Source: Planctomycetia bacterium (GTDB taxonomy: Bacteria > Planctomycetota > Phycisphaerae > UBA1845 > UTPLA1). From it: 64,000 bases of DNA. Position 1 is the first letter of the stretch. Every line of letters begins with the position of its first letter. This document shows, in pieces, positions 33,683 to 42,534 of the stretch. Both the position numbers and the translations under genes were made by a program. The DNA lies in contig CP054187.1 in assembly GCA_015200345.1 (NCBI GenBank), forward strand, positions 1,286,470 through 1,350,469, given 5' to 3'. Under the pieces are notes generated by a model, which was not told the origin of the DNA, did no database searches, and saw nothing but the letters and a program-made list of their open reading frames with translations.

Positions 33683-35623
33683 CTACTCCGCCAGGTACGT
33701 GTACCCCTTCAGCCCCTGCTCGTAGCGTCGCAGGAACTCGGCCGACTCGTGGAAGGTGATCTGCTTGCTGCGGACGGCCTCCTCCACCGTGCGGCGGAGT
33801 TTGGCGATGAGGGTTTCGGCGGGGTACTGCACGTATTGCAGGACTTCCTGGATCGTGTCGCCGTCGACGACGTGCTCGATGAAATACTCGCCGTCGTTGC
33901 CGAGGGTGACGTGGATGGCGTTGGTGTCGCCGAAGAGGTTGTGCATATCGCCGAGGATTTCCTGGTAGGCCCCGGTCATGAAGATGCCGACGTAATACTC
34001 GTCGCCCTGCTGCACGGGGTGCAGCTCGAGCGAACTCTTGATGTCGCGCAAGTCAATAAACTTGTCTATCTTCCCGTCGCTGTCGCAGGTGATGTCGGCC
34101 AGCACGCCACGCCGCGTCGGCTCCTCGGTCAGCCGGTGAATCGGCATGATCGGGAAAAGCTGATCGACGGCCCAGCAGTCGGGCACGCTCTGAAACGCGG
34201 AGAAATTGCAGACGTACGTATCCGCCAGCATCGCCTCCAGTCCCTGCAACTCGTCCGGCACGTAGTCCTTCTCGCGCATGATGTTCGCGATCCGCCGGCA
34301 GGCCGCCCAGAAGATCACCTCCATCGTGCTGCACTGCTGAATCGTGAGGTAGCCGAGGTTGAAGGCGCTCATGGCCTCGTCGCGCAGGTGCAGGATGTCG
34401 TGATAGGCTTCCTGGAAATTCTTCGCGCTGATCGAGTTGTACGCCTCGAGCAAGTTCTGCAACACCTGCGGGGCGTCTTCCGGCAGGCTCGCCGGCGCCG
34501 GGTGCTCGGCCTGCTCCGTCACGCCCAGCACGTTGAAGATCAGCACGCTGTGGTGCGCCGTGATCGCCCGGCCGCACTCGGTGACGATCGTCGGATGCGG
34601 CACCTCGGCCGCGTTGCAGGCCTGCGCCACGGCCGACACCACGTCGCTCACGTATTCCTGCATGGTGTAATTGGCGCTGGACTGGAAGTTGCTGCTGCTG
34701 CCGTCGTAGTCCACGGCCATGCCGCCGCCGACGTCGAAGTATTTCAGCCCCGCGCCGAGCTTGGTCAATTCGAGATAAAGCCGGCAGCCCTCGGCCAGGG
34801 CCTGCTTGATCGATCGGATGTTGGTGATCTGGCTGCCGATGTGGAAGTGCGTGAGTTGCAGGCAGTCCAGCATGCCCTCGCTGCGGAGCAGCTCGACGCC
34901 CTTGAGCATTTCCGTGAGCGTCAGGCCGAACTTGGACTTCGAACCGCCCGACTCCTGCCAGCGACCCGAGCCGCGCGTGGCCAGCTTCATGCGAAAACCG
35001 ATCTTCGGGCGGACCTTCATCGCATTGGATCGATCCAGGATGCGCACAAGCTCCTGGTACTCCTCCACGACGAGGACAATCGTCTTGCCCAGCCTCGTCG
35101 CCCAGAGGGCCATGTCGATGTATTCGTTGTCCTTGTAGCCGTTGCAGATGATCAGCGGCTCGCGGGCTTCGAGCATGGCCAGCACGGCGAGCAACTCGGG
35201 CTTGGACCCGGCTTCGAGGCCGAAGGAGAACGGCCCGCCGTATTGCACGATCTCTTCGACGACGTGGCGCTGCTGGTTCACTTTGATGGGGTACACGCCC
35301 ATGTACGAACCGGTGTACTCGTGCTCGGCGATCGACTTGGCGAATGCCTCGCAAAGCTGCTGGATGCGCGAGCGGAGAATGTCCGAGAAGCGAATGAGAA
35401 TCGGCGCTTCGATGCCGCGCTGGATCAGCTCGTCCACCAGTTCCTTCAAGTCGAGCGACGGGCCTCCGGCGCCGCGCGCCGAGACCGTCACGTTGCCCTT
35501 CTCGTTGATGCCGAAGAACCCCGCGCCCCATTGCAAGACGTTGTACAGGTCCAGCGAGTCCGCGATCGACCATTTGTGCAGCATGTCCGATCGCGCAGGC
35601 GCCGTTTTGAGAATGTTGGCCAT
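33683..35623 (-). CDS. speA: Biosynthetic arginine decarboxylase SpeA
   Basis: 646 aa (ATG at 35623), the usual length. It begins with WSIADSLDLYNVLQWGAGFFGINEKGNVTV and has the PLP-lysine block YMGVYPIKVNQQRHVVEEI. FGLEAGSKPELL, NGYKDNEYI, KSKFGLT, LTHFHIGSQ, FDVGGGMAVDYDGS and TECGRAITAHHSVLI follow; the C-terminal part includes LFPIMPIHRL and YYVGIFMTGAYQEILGD. It decarboxylates Arg to agmatine, the entry to the polyamine route. An agmatine-deiminase-like enzyme is at 45807, but it is exported. A weak hairpin (CCCCGCGCGGGG, 33531-33542) with short T's lies downstream. Confidence 0.93.
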   Translation of the reverse strand: MANILKTAPARSDMLHKWSIADSLDLYNVLQWGAGFFGINEKGNVTVSARGAGGPSLDLKELVDELIQRGIEAPILIRFSDILRSRIQQLCEAFAKSIAEHEYTGSYMGVYPIKVNQQRHVVEEIVQYGGPFSFGLEAGSKPELLAVLAMLEAREPLIICNGYKDNEYIDMALWATRLGKTIVLVVEEYQELVRILDRSNAMKVRPKIGFRMKLATRGSGRWQESGGSKSKFGLTLTEMLKGVELLRSEGMLDCLQLTHFHIGSQITNIRSIKQALAEGCRLYLELTKLGAGLKYFDVGGGMAVDYDGSSSNFQSSANYTMQEYVSDVVSAVAQACNAAEVPHPTIVTECGRAITAHHSVLIFNVLGVTEQAEHPAPASLPEDAPQVLQNLLEAYNSISAKNFQEAYHDILHLRDEAMSAFNLGYLTIQQCSTMEVIFWAACRRIANIMREKDYVPDELQGLEAMLADTYVCNFSAFQSVPDCWAVDQLFPIMPIHRLTEEPTRRGVLADITCDSDGKIDKFIDLRDIKSSLELHPVQQGDEYYVGIFMTGAYQEILGDMHNLFGDTNAIHVTLGNDGEYFIEHVVDGDTIQEVLQYVQYPAETLIAKLRRTVEEAVRSKQITFHESAEFLRRYEQGLKGYTYLAE

Positions 35624-35926
35624 CAATTGATTTCCCTGAAGGAGAATAAGTCCTTTGTCGGTTTGATTCGCCGCCAGCTCGAGTCAGGAATCGCAACGAG
35701 GGTGCGGGTGGCGGTTCGCGGCTGCTGGCTTGGTGGAATGTCCGGCGTTGATCGGGCCCGTCCATGCCCCGCGGCGCTGCCGATCCGCAACCTCGCCTGA
35801 TTCCTCCGGTTGCGCGGAAACGACGCCGTGCAATGGAATATGAGAGCATTCTCCAACCGGCGAGTCAAGCCGGATGCCGCCTTCGACGCCAAAAACTTTT
35901 CAGCAGGCCGCCCCATTCACACTTTC
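35624..35926. other. Intergenic region between speA and the LptF/G-like gene
   Basis: Divergent spacer. It contains a TATTCT-like box toward speA (near 35650) and the plus promoter at its right end. No RNA gene or small ORF with an SD was found. Confidence 0.4.
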
Positions 35927-35954
35927 TTGACCCGTGTCCAAGCCCCCTTAGACT
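35927..35954 (+). promoter_or_regulatory. Promoter of the LptF/G-like gene
   Basis: TTGACC (35927-35932), 16-base spacer, TAGACT (35949-35954). The start codon at 35969 leaves a very short leader without an SD. Confidence 0.5.
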
Positions 35955-35968
35955 CTCTCCCATCGCTC

Positions 35969-37705
35969 ATGCGCACCCTTCACACCTACTTCGGCCGAGA
36001 ACTCCTCAAGGCTTTCCTCATGACTGCGGTCGCATTGACCATTCTCATGGTCATGGGCGGGGGGGTCGCCAACATCTTCCGCGGAGAGGGCATCGGCGCC
36101 GAGGAAATGGCCAAAGTCTTCGCTTTTCTCACGCCCGTCGCCGTGACGCTCATACTTCCCGTCGCCGCACTGTTCTCCGCCACCATCACCTACGGCCGGG
36201 CATCCGCCGATAACGAAGTGCTCGCCGCCCGCGCCGCCGGCATCAACGTTCACCGCCTGCTGCTTTCCGCCGGTCTGCTCGGGGTCTTCGTCACGCTTTT
36301 CACGCTGGTCTCCTGGAACTTCATGATCCCGGGCCTGTCCGCCGCCATCGAACAAATCACACGCAAAGATCTGCCCGCCATCGTGCTGTACCAGTTTCAG
36401 AAGGCAAAGCCGCTGGCGTTCGGCAAATACCGGATTATGGCCAACGGTTTTGAGAAGCTGGACCCGGCCCAAATGATCGCTGCGCTCGCCTCGCAACCCG
36501 CCGCCAACTCGCTCTCGATCGCCTCGAACGAATCCGATGCCGTCCCCGGCTCCGATGCCCCCATTCCCATCCAGCCACACCACACCTACCTGCGACTGAT
36601 CGGCGTCTCGTTCCTCGAAATTGAGGACCAGGAGGTCATGCGGTACGGAACGGCCGACGACACGATCATCGACTTCGACCCCGGCACGGCCGAAAGCCCG
36701 TCGCCCAAGATCACCGTGGATTTGCAGGGGGTGCGCACCTTCGACGCCACGCGGCGGCAGTATTACGAGTTGCGTCATCAGATCCTCGGCCCAATCGAGA
36801 TCGCCCTGCCGATCAAGCGCAAGACCAAGTTTGAAGACCTGCTCACGCTGCTGAAGTTCATGGAAAAACCGATTGTGATTCCCGAACTGCAGGATCGGCT
36901 CTGGGGCCTGGCCCGCGAGATGATGACGCTGTTTCTCGCGCAGGACATCGACGCCGCCCTCTCGGCGGGAAAGCCCTTCACCCTCGTCGGCTCGGAGAAG
37001 TCAAAATTCTCCATGGAACTGACCGCCGGGACCTGGCGGATCAATCCCGATGACGGCCGACCCGAAGTGAAGCAGGTGAAGCTGATCGAACAAGCCGGCA
37101 AGGATCGGCGCATCCTCCGCGCCGACGAGGCCGTGATCGAATTGAAAAGCTCATTCAAACGCGACCGGCCGCTGGTCATCGTGACGCTCAACGGGAACGT
37201 CGAGATCCAGGACGACCCGCCCACCCCCGGCGGGCGCATTGTGCGGCGGCCGAAGGAGACGCTGACGCCCGTCGAGTACATGGATCAGCCCGGTCTTGCG
37301 GCGCGGTGGGCGAGTTTCAAACTGGAAGACATGCTTGAGCCGGACGCGGGCATCGGGCTGCCGGGGCGACAGGCCAAACTGCACGAGAAGATCTACAAGC
37401 GAATGCAGGAGTATCAATCCGAGATTCGCGGCGAGATTCACTTCCGCATGTCGTATTCGTTCAGCGCGATCGCGATTGTCCTGCTCGGCGCGGTACTGGG
37501 GATTATTGTCCGCAATGGGCAGGTGCTGACCGCGTTCGGGATCAGTTGCGTGCCGATGGCCTTCGTCGTCATCGCGTCGATCATCGGGCGGAACCTCGCG
37601 GATCGACCGCAATACGGATGGTTAAGCATCCTTGTCATGTGGTCGAGCACGGCCTTCATGTTTGGCGCGGTGTGGTTCTTCGCAACGAAAGTGCTCCGAC
37701 GATGA
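35969..37705 (+). CDS. LptF/LptG-type permease (YjgP/YjgQ family)
   Basis: 578 aa from the ATG at 35969. The first 110 residues give three transmembrane segments: LLKAFLMTAVALTILMVMG, VFAFLTPVAVTLILPVAALFSA and LLLSAGLLGVFVTLFTLVSWNF. TYGRASADNEVLAARAAGIN is the family block after the second helix. A large extracytoplasmic beta domain (about residues 115-480) follows. The C-terminus has HFRMSYSFSAIAIVLLGAVLGI, LTAFGISCVPMAFVVIASIIG and ILVMWSSTAFMFGAVWFF. LptF/LptG form the inner-membrane part of the lipopolysaccharide exporter. Only one such gene is here; its partner may be elsewhere. It is longer than typical LptF (about 365 aa) because the middle domain is expanded. Confidence 0.83.
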   Translation: MRTLHTYFGRELLKAFLMTAVALTILMVMGGGVANIFRGEGIGAEEMAKVFAFLTPVAVTLILPVAALFSATITYGRASADNEVLAARAAGINVHRLLLSAGLLGVFVTLFTLVSWNFMIPGLSAAIEQITRKDLPAIVLYQFQKAKPLAFGKYRIMANGFEKLDPAQMIAALASQPAANSLSIASNESDAVPGSDAPIPIQPHHTYLRLIGVSFLEIEDQEVMRYGTADDTIIDFDPGTAESPSPKITVDLQGVRTFDATRRQYYELRHQILGPIEIALPIKRKTKFEDLLTLLKFMEKPIVIPELQDRLWGLAREMMTLFLAQDIDAALSAGKPFTLVGSEKSKFSMELTAGTWRINPDDGRPEVKQVKLIEQAGKDRRILRADEAVIELKSSFKRDRPLVIVTLNGNVEIQDDPPTPGGRIVRRPKETLTPVEYMDQPGLAARWASFKLEDMLEPDAGIGLPGRQAKLHEKIYKRMQEYQSEIRGEIHFRMSYSFSAIAIVLLGAVLGIIVRNGQVLTAFGISCVPMAFVVIASIIGRNLADRPQYGWLSILVMWSSTAFMFGAVWFFATKVLRR

Positions 37706-37745
37706 AAAAACAGCGAAGAATCAATGGGTGCGCCGGGGACCGGGC

Positions 37746-38891
37746 CTACGCGAGGTTCTTGAGGAATACCTCGTTCGTCTCAAACTTCTTCAATTCGTCG
37801 ATCATGCCTTCCATCTGCCGTTGCGGCGTCTGGGATAGCAATCGGCGGCGGACGCGGGACATTTTCTCGTAACCCTCGGCCCCGAGGAGCAATTCTTCCT
37901 TCCGCGTGCCGCTTTCGGACAGGTTCATCGCCGGCCAGATGCGCAGGTTCGCCAGTTCGCGGCTAAGCACCAGCTCCATGTTGCCGGTGCCCTTGAACTC
38001 CTGAAAGATGAAATCGTCCATCCGGCTGCCGGTCTCGACGAGCACCGACGCGATGATCGTCAGGCTGCCGCCGTTCTCGATCTTGCGCGCCGAGCCGAAC
38101 ATCTGCTTGGGCAGCTCCAGCGCCCGGATGTCCAGCCCGCCGGTCATCGTGCGACCGCTGTTTCCTACAAGTGTATTAAACGCCCGGCCCAGGCGCGTCA
38201 GCGAATCCAGCAGAATCAGCACGTCCTCGCCCATCTCCAGATGCCGCTTGGCCTTCTCGATCATCAGCTTCGCGATGCGCCCGTGGCTCTTCGCGTCGTG
38301 ATCGTTGCTCGAATACACGACCTCCGGCGCGCCGTGCTGCCAGCCGCCCGGCGCTTTGACCACCGCCCGCTTCATCTCGGTCACTTCCTCCGGCCGCTCG
38401 TCGATCAGCAGCATCATCAGGAAGATTTCAGGATGATTGGCGGTAATGCCCTCGGCCATCTGCCGCAGCAGAACGGTCTTGCCGGTGCGTGGCGGCGCGA
38501 CGATCAGGCCGCGCTGGCCCTTGCCGATCGGCGCCAGCAAATCGACGATGCGCGTCGACATCGGCCCGCCCGGCGTTTCGAACTTGAGGATCTCCGTGGG
38601 GTGGACAACCGGCAGCTCTTCGAAGGGCAATACCTTCGCCCAGGCCCCCGGATGCTGACCGCAAATTTCCTTGATGAACGACACCGTCAGCGGGCCGTTT
38701 CCTTTGCGACCGCGGTTGGCCGTCGCGGTGAGCGCCTCACCGCCGCGAAGCTTGAATCGCTGGATAAGGTCGCGTGGCACCTGCGGATCATTCGGTGAAA
38801 CCGTGTAATTGCGCTTCGGGTCGCGAAGATACCCCGGCCCGTTGCCCGCGATTTCCAACGTGCCCTCGACGACTTGTTCATTTGGCTGCAT
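37746..38891 (-). CDS. rho: Transcription termination factor Rho
   Basis: 381 aa from the ATG at 38891 (MQPNEQVVEGTLEI). The upstream part of the frame is Arg/Gly-rich and unlikely to be coding. RNA-binding domain with GYLRDP and PQVPRDLIQRFKLRGGEAL; ATPase domain with Walker A VAPPRTGKTVLLRQMA (P-loop G-K-T), Walker B-type LMMLLIDERPEEVTEM, HDAKSHGRIAKLMIEKAKR, ILLDSLTRLGRAFN and TASVLVETGS-like IASVLVETGSRMDD. The N-terminal insert common in GC-rich bacteria is absent. It is a hexameric helicase that ends transcripts. It converges with the LptF/G-like gene (gap 40 bases). Confidence 0.93.
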   Translation of the reverse strand: MQPNEQVVEGTLEIAGNGPGYLRDPKRNYTVSPNDPQVPRDLIQRFKLRGGEALTATANRGRKGNGPLTVSFIKEICGQHPGAWAKVLPFEELPVVHPTEILKFETPGGPMSTRIVDLLAPIGKGQRGLIVAPPRTGKTVLLRQMAEGITANHPEIFLMMLLIDERPEEVTEMKRAVVKAPGGWQHGAPEVVYSSNDHDAKSHGRIAKLMIEKAKRHLEMGEDVLILLDSLTRLGRAFNTLVGNSGRTMTGGLDIRALELPKQMFGSARKIENGGSLTIIASVLVETGSRMDDFIFQEFKGTGNMELVLSRELANLRIWPAMNLSESGTRKEELLLGAEGYEKMSRVRRRLLSQTPQRQMEGMIDELKKFETNEVFLKNLA

Positions 38892-39050
38892 CAATTCGAT
38901 TCCCGCTGGTCCGCCCCCCCCCCAGGGCGCGGACAATTCCGATCCAAGAAACTGGTTTGAGCGCCGGCGCCTCGCGCGATAATGTCCGATCCGCCGCGCG
39001 GTGCGTCGCTTCCCCACGAACGCTTCGGCCGATCCGCCCGAAGCTTGCAC

Positions 39051-39320
39051 TCAATAACGAACCTCAAATCCGACGAACTGACCCGTCGCCGCGCTGTCGT
39101 GCGCGATCACCTCGCGTATATGGCCAGACATCTCCTTCTGCACGTCGGCCAGAAAACGCTCGATGGCGTCGCGATCCCCTTCCACGACTGCTTCGACCCG
39201 GCCGTCCGGCAGATTCTTGACGTACCCGCAAACCGGAAACTTCCTGGCAAGGCTGTGCGCCGTGAACCGGAACCCCACACCCTGCACGCGACCGGAAAAA
39301 TGGACGGTTCGACGAATCAT
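39051..39320 (-). CDS. acyP: Acylphosphatase
   Basis: 89 aa, the full family length. Signature VHFSGRVQGVGFRFTAHSLA at residues 6-25 includes the catalytic Arg (in GFRF), and GYVKNLPDGRVEAVVEGD includes the catalytic Asn. It hydrolyses acyl phosphates such as carbamoyl or 1,3-bisphosphoglycerate. It is encoded upstream of rho on the same strand. Confidence 0.92.
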   Translation of the reverse strand: MIRRTVHFSGRVQGVGFRFTAHSLARKFPVCGYVKNLPDGRVEAVVEGDRDAIERFLADVQKEMSGHIREVIAHDSAATGQFVGFEVRY

Positions 39321-39496
39321 GAAGACAGGCCGCCGGACATCCGCTCAAACGAATGACCGTTCCCACAGCCCGCCAAGGCATGATAGGGCGGCAAATCCCC
39401 GCCCGCAAGCGCGGCACCGTCTTGCCAGCCGTCGCGCCGCCGTGGTATGCTCCATGCCGATGACGTCAATACCCAGCCCGCGTGGAGCCTGAACGA

Positions 39497-39598
39497 ATGT
39501 ACAAGAAAGCCAAGAACGCCCTGAAAAAACACAAGAAACGCAAAGCCCGCCTCAAGGCCAAGGCCAAAGCCATGAAGGCCAAAGGCGCGTCGAAGTAA
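39497..39598 (+). CDS. 33-aa lysine-rich microprotein
   Basis: ATG at 39497, with GGAG 9 bases upstream, to TAA at 39596-39598. The sequence starts MYKKAKNALKKHKKRKAR and ends KAMKAKGASK. About half the residues are Lys or Arg, evenly spaced by Ala/Leu, so it would be a basic helix. Codon use matches the neighbourhood and the SD is good. Small basic proteins of this kind are usually ribosome- or nucleic-acid-associated, for example the very short ribosomal proteins of some phyla, but I do not recognise a family. Confidence 0.6.
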   Translation: MYKKAKNALKKHKKRKARLKAKAKAMKAKGASK

Positions 39599-39667
39599 AC
39601 GCGCTCATGTTCTCCCATCCGCGCTTCCGTACGCCGCGCTCGACCGGAGCAGCGCGACGTCCTGGCG

Positions 39668-40159
39668 TCATCCTGCTGACACTTTCACCGTTTTACCGAG
39701 GCTGCTCTGCGCCTTGGGGATCGTAACGTCCAGGACGCCATTGCGACAGGTCGCCGACACACCCGATTCGCTCACCGGACCGGGCAGTTCGATCTTGCGC
39801 GCGAAGCTGCCATAGCGACACTCGCCGCGCAGCTTGCGACACGCCGCCTGGCTCTCGCCCGCCCCGACGGCGCCCGGTTTTTCACTCGCCCGCGCAGGCT
39901 CGGCCTTGAACCCGCGAATCGAGAGCGTCTGACCCAGCATCTCGACCGAAACGTCTTCCGCCGCCATGCCCGGCAACTCGGCTCGGACGATGTACCGATC
40001 CGCCTCCTCGAAGAGATCCAGGCACGGCGCCCAGTCCTGACCATCAAGCGGCGCGGTGCTCAAGCCCAGATGCCACACACGATCCAGCAGCCGATCCACC
40101 TCGTTCCGCACCCCCTGCACGTTGAACGGCCAATCCGACGGAAACGGGAAACTTGCCAT
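39668..40159 (-). CDS. Small heat-shock protein Hsp20
   Basis: 163 aa from the ATG at 40159, with AGGAG 9 bases upstream. The alpha-crystallin domain runs about residues 45-160: WAPCLDLFEEADRYIVRAELPGMAAEDVSVEMLGQTLSIRG is the typical first half. An insert with Ala/Gly/Pro follows, then GSFARKIELPGPVSESGVSATCRNGVLDVTIPKAQ, which contains the A-x-x-x-n-G-V-L motif. ATP-independent chaperone in the cytoplasm. An extended -10 promoter lies at 40218-40226; no CIRCE element is seen. Confidence 0.9.
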   Translation of the reverse strand: MASFPFPSDWPFNVQGVRNEVDRLLDRVWHLGLSTAPLDGQDWAPCLDLFEEADRYIVRAELPGMAAEDVSVEMLGQTLSIRGFKAEPARASEKPGAVGAGESQAACRKLRGECRYGSFARKIELPGPVSESGVSATCRNGVLDVTIPKAQSSLGKTVKVSAG

Positions 40160-40217
40160 GAGTGATTTCTCCTGCTGCCCCACGCGACGAAATCGCCGCG
40201 AATGAACGGACAAGCTC

Positions 40218-40226
40218 ATTATATCA
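40218..40226 (-). promoter_or_regulatory. Extended -10 promoter of hsp20
   Basis: Minus strand TGATATAAT (TGn plus TATAAT), about 60 bases before the start at 40159; no clear -35. Confidence 0.45.
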
Positions 40227-40249
40227 CGGACGATGAGCCGGCTCGCCGG

Positions 40250-41056
40250 CTAATCGCTTCGAGCACGGCCCCGCTCGCCGCGCTGGCGCCGCGCCTCGTA
40301 GAACATCACCGCCGCCGTCGTCGCCACGTTCAGGCTGTCGGCCAGGCCCGCCATGGGCACGCGCACGAGCCGTGTTTCCGCACCGCGCCAGACGCCGGAC
40401 AACCCGCGCGATTCGCTGCCATACACCAACGCCGTCGGCCGAGCCAAATCAATATTCGTGTATATTTCGTCCGCCGCCGGATCGGCCGCGACCGCCTGCA
40501 TGCCCCGCGTCAACACCCACGCCCTCGCCGCGGACGCCGTCGTCTCCACCACCGGCAACGAGAAGATTGTCGACACGCTCGCCCGGATCGCATTCGGACC
40601 GTACACGTCGATCGCCGAATCCACGACGATCACCGCCTCGACGCCGGCTCCGTCGGCCGTTCGCACGATCGCTCCGAGATTGCCCGGCTTCTCCACGCCT
40701 TCTAAGACCGCAACCAGCGGCGACGATGAGAGCCTCAATCCATCGAGCGTGCGATGAGGCCGCCGCGCCACCGCCAGCACGCCGCCGGTCCGGTCGCCGT
40801 AGCGAATCTTCTCAAACACCGGCCGCGCCACTTCCACGGCCCGCGCCCCGGTTGCCTGCACCGCGTTCACCAGCGCCCCGCCAGGAGCGGCTTCCCACAA
40901 TTCTTTACAATAGTATAATTCAAGGATCGCCGCCCCCGCCGCCGCCGCACGCGAAATCTCCCGCACGCCGTCAATCAGGACTTCCTCCCCGCCGCGAGAC
41001 CGCCGCCGCAGCCGAAGCAGTTCCTTGATGCGCTCGTTCGAGGCACTGGTGATCAC
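40250..41056 (-). CDS. SpoU/TrmH-family RNA 2'-O-methyltransferase
   Basis: 268 aa from a GTG at 41056, with GGAG 8 bases before it. The N-terminal substrate-binding region begins ITSASNERIKELLRLRRRSR. The SPOUT catalytic domain has VAVLEGVEKPGNLGAIVRTADGAG (motif 1 N-x-G-x-I-x-R-T), LVYGSESRGLSG (motif 2 G-x-E-x-x-G) and VRVPMAGLADSLNVATTAAVMFYEA (motif 3, deep trefoil knot). It methylates rRNA or tRNA ribose with S-adenosylmethionine; the target nucleotide cannot be told. Confidence 0.9.
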   Translation of the reverse strand: MITSASNERIKELLRLRRRSRGGEEVLIDGVREISRAAAAGAAILELYYCKELWEAAPGGALVNAVQATGARAVEVARPVFEKIRYGDRTGGVLAVARRPHRTLDGLRLSSSPLVAVLEGVEKPGNLGAIVRTADGAGVEAVIVVDSAIDVYGPNAIRASVSTIFSLPVVETTASAARAWVLTRGMQAVAADPAADEIYTNIDLARPTALVYGSESRGLSGVWRGAETRLVRVPMAGLADSLNVATTAAVMFYEARRQRGERGRARSD

Positions 41057-41069
41057 CGGCGAAGCTCCG

Positions 41070-42470
41070 CTAAAAGTTGTTCCATCGAATCGCCCGGACC
41101 GTGCGCCCGTACCGCGCCACCCAGACCGCCCCCAGCGCGAGATTCCCCAGTAACATGATCACAACCCCCCACGGAACTCCGCCGATTCCTCGCATTCCGG
41201 TAACCGCATGCATGAACGCTTCGAATTGCTTTGAAGCAAGAATGAACACCGTCAGCAATGAGCCATTGAACGCACAGTGTGCGAGCAGGAAACAACTCTC
41301 GTAGTTCAGCAGCTTCAGCAGCCAGCGCCCATCGCGCAGCGGCGCTTGCCACGCTACCAGCAATGCCACAACGGCCCCAATCCCCCGATGCCAGAGCCAA
41401 CCGACCAGGGGACAAATGCATCCGGGAACCATCGGAATCGCCAGCGCTTCGACCCAATCAAATCGGCCCGGCGTCGCCGGCTTGCGCAACAACGCGACCA
41501 TGCAATAGACCGTAAAAAACCAGCCATATGCCCCAACGCCGATCGCCAGGAACATCATGATCAAGAACCGGCCCGACGCGCGCATCCCGCTGCGCATCGG
41601 CATCATCCTGTAAGCCTCGGTCGGCATCAGCAAATTTGACCAGGTCGATTTTAGCCAATTTAAAAAAACCGGACGCGCCTCCCAGTCGGGCGTCCTCCGC
41701 GACCGCCCCGGCAGCAGGGAATCCGCCGCCACACGACCGCACTCCGAACACACCGCTTCGGCCTGTTCATCCACCAATTGGTAGCCGCAGCCCTCGCAGA
41801 CCATGGGCAGTTCGTCCGTCTTCGTGCGCGAGACCATGCCTTCATCCAGTTGCCTCACCCACCAGACCAGCCCCCAGAACAGAAGTGAGACCCCCGTAAG
41901 AGCCAGAATGCCTTCCGCGTCGTGGCGATGGGAAGGGGGAACAACTCGCCGGAGTTCATAATCCACCGCGATCACCACAAAATAGCTCACCACAATGAGG
42001 ATCGCCGCCAGCCAGACGAGGAGCAGGGACGATCGCAGGCCCCTTGCCAGCGTCTGCCACACGGACCCGTTGCGATGCAGCCCGGGAAACCGCAATACCG
42101 CGAGAATCAACGAGATGCCCACGAACCCCAACGGCGCCCCGAACAGCGCCGCCTGGCCGTCAGCTCGATTATGACCACGAACGTTGCGCGCGAGCGTTTC
42201 GGCGAACCCATTTCCGGATAGACCGTCCTCAAAAATGACCAGTCCGAAGACGGTCAGACTCAAAAACGCCAGCCCCGCAAGGAGGGACAGCGTTTGCGCA
42301 GCCGCTGGGCATCCCACAAGAGCGGCGCCCATCGCCCTCGGACGCAGTAGATGCGTCAGGGGTAACCAGAAGCCCCGGCAAAAAGTCAGCCGCGACATGG
42401 ACGATTGAGACACGCCCTGCTCAACAACGCCGGACCCGGCGGCAATCTGAAGCGTTTCAAGATCGTTCAT
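41070..42470 (-). CDS. Multi-pass membrane protein with a zinc ribbon
   Basis: 466 aa. A cytoplasmic start (about 50 residues) is followed by several transmembrane helices: LSLLAGLAFLSLTVFGLVIF, LFGAPLGFVGISLILAVL, SSLLLVWLAAILIVVSYFVVI and FWGLVWWVRQL. A zinc ribbon at about residues 222-245 (CEGCGYQL...CSECGR) comes next. Then four further helices: FLIMMFLAIGVGAYGWFFTVYCM, IPMVPGCICPLVGWLW, VVALLVAWQAPL and VIMLLGNLALGAVWVA. No enzyme motif. This layout recurs in planctomycete genomes without known function. Confidence 0.72.
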   Translation of the reverse strand: MNDLETLQIAAGSGVVEQGVSQSSMSRLTFCRGFWLPLTHLLRPRAMGAALVGCPAAAQTLSLLAGLAFLSLTVFGLVIFEDGLSGNGFAETLARNVRGHNRADGQAALFGAPLGFVGISLILAVLRFPGLHRNGSVWQTLARGLRSSLLLVWLAAILIVVSYFVVIAVDYELRRVVPPSHRHDAEGILALTGVSLLFWGLVWWVRQLDEGMVSRTKTDELPMVCEGCGYQLVDEQAEAVCSECGRVAADSLLPGRSRRTPDWEARPVFLNWLKSTWSNLLMPTEAYRMMPMRSGMRASGRFLIMMFLAIGVGAYGWFFTVYCMVALLRKPATPGRFDWVEALAIPMVPGCICPLVGWLWHRGIGAVVALLVAWQAPLRDGRWLLKLLNYESCFLLAHCAFNGSLLTVFILASKQFEAFMHAVTGMRGIGGVPWGVVIMLLGNLALGAVWVARYGRTVRAIRWNNF

Positions 42471-42534
42471 GCACGCTCTGTTAAGAAATGGAGCCGAGAT
42501 GAACCTGCGGCGCCGACCCTGCCGGAGATTGCAT

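Noticed and set aside
33749..35800. A 683-codon plus-strand open frame
   Set aside because: Antisense to speA, which has all its family motifs.
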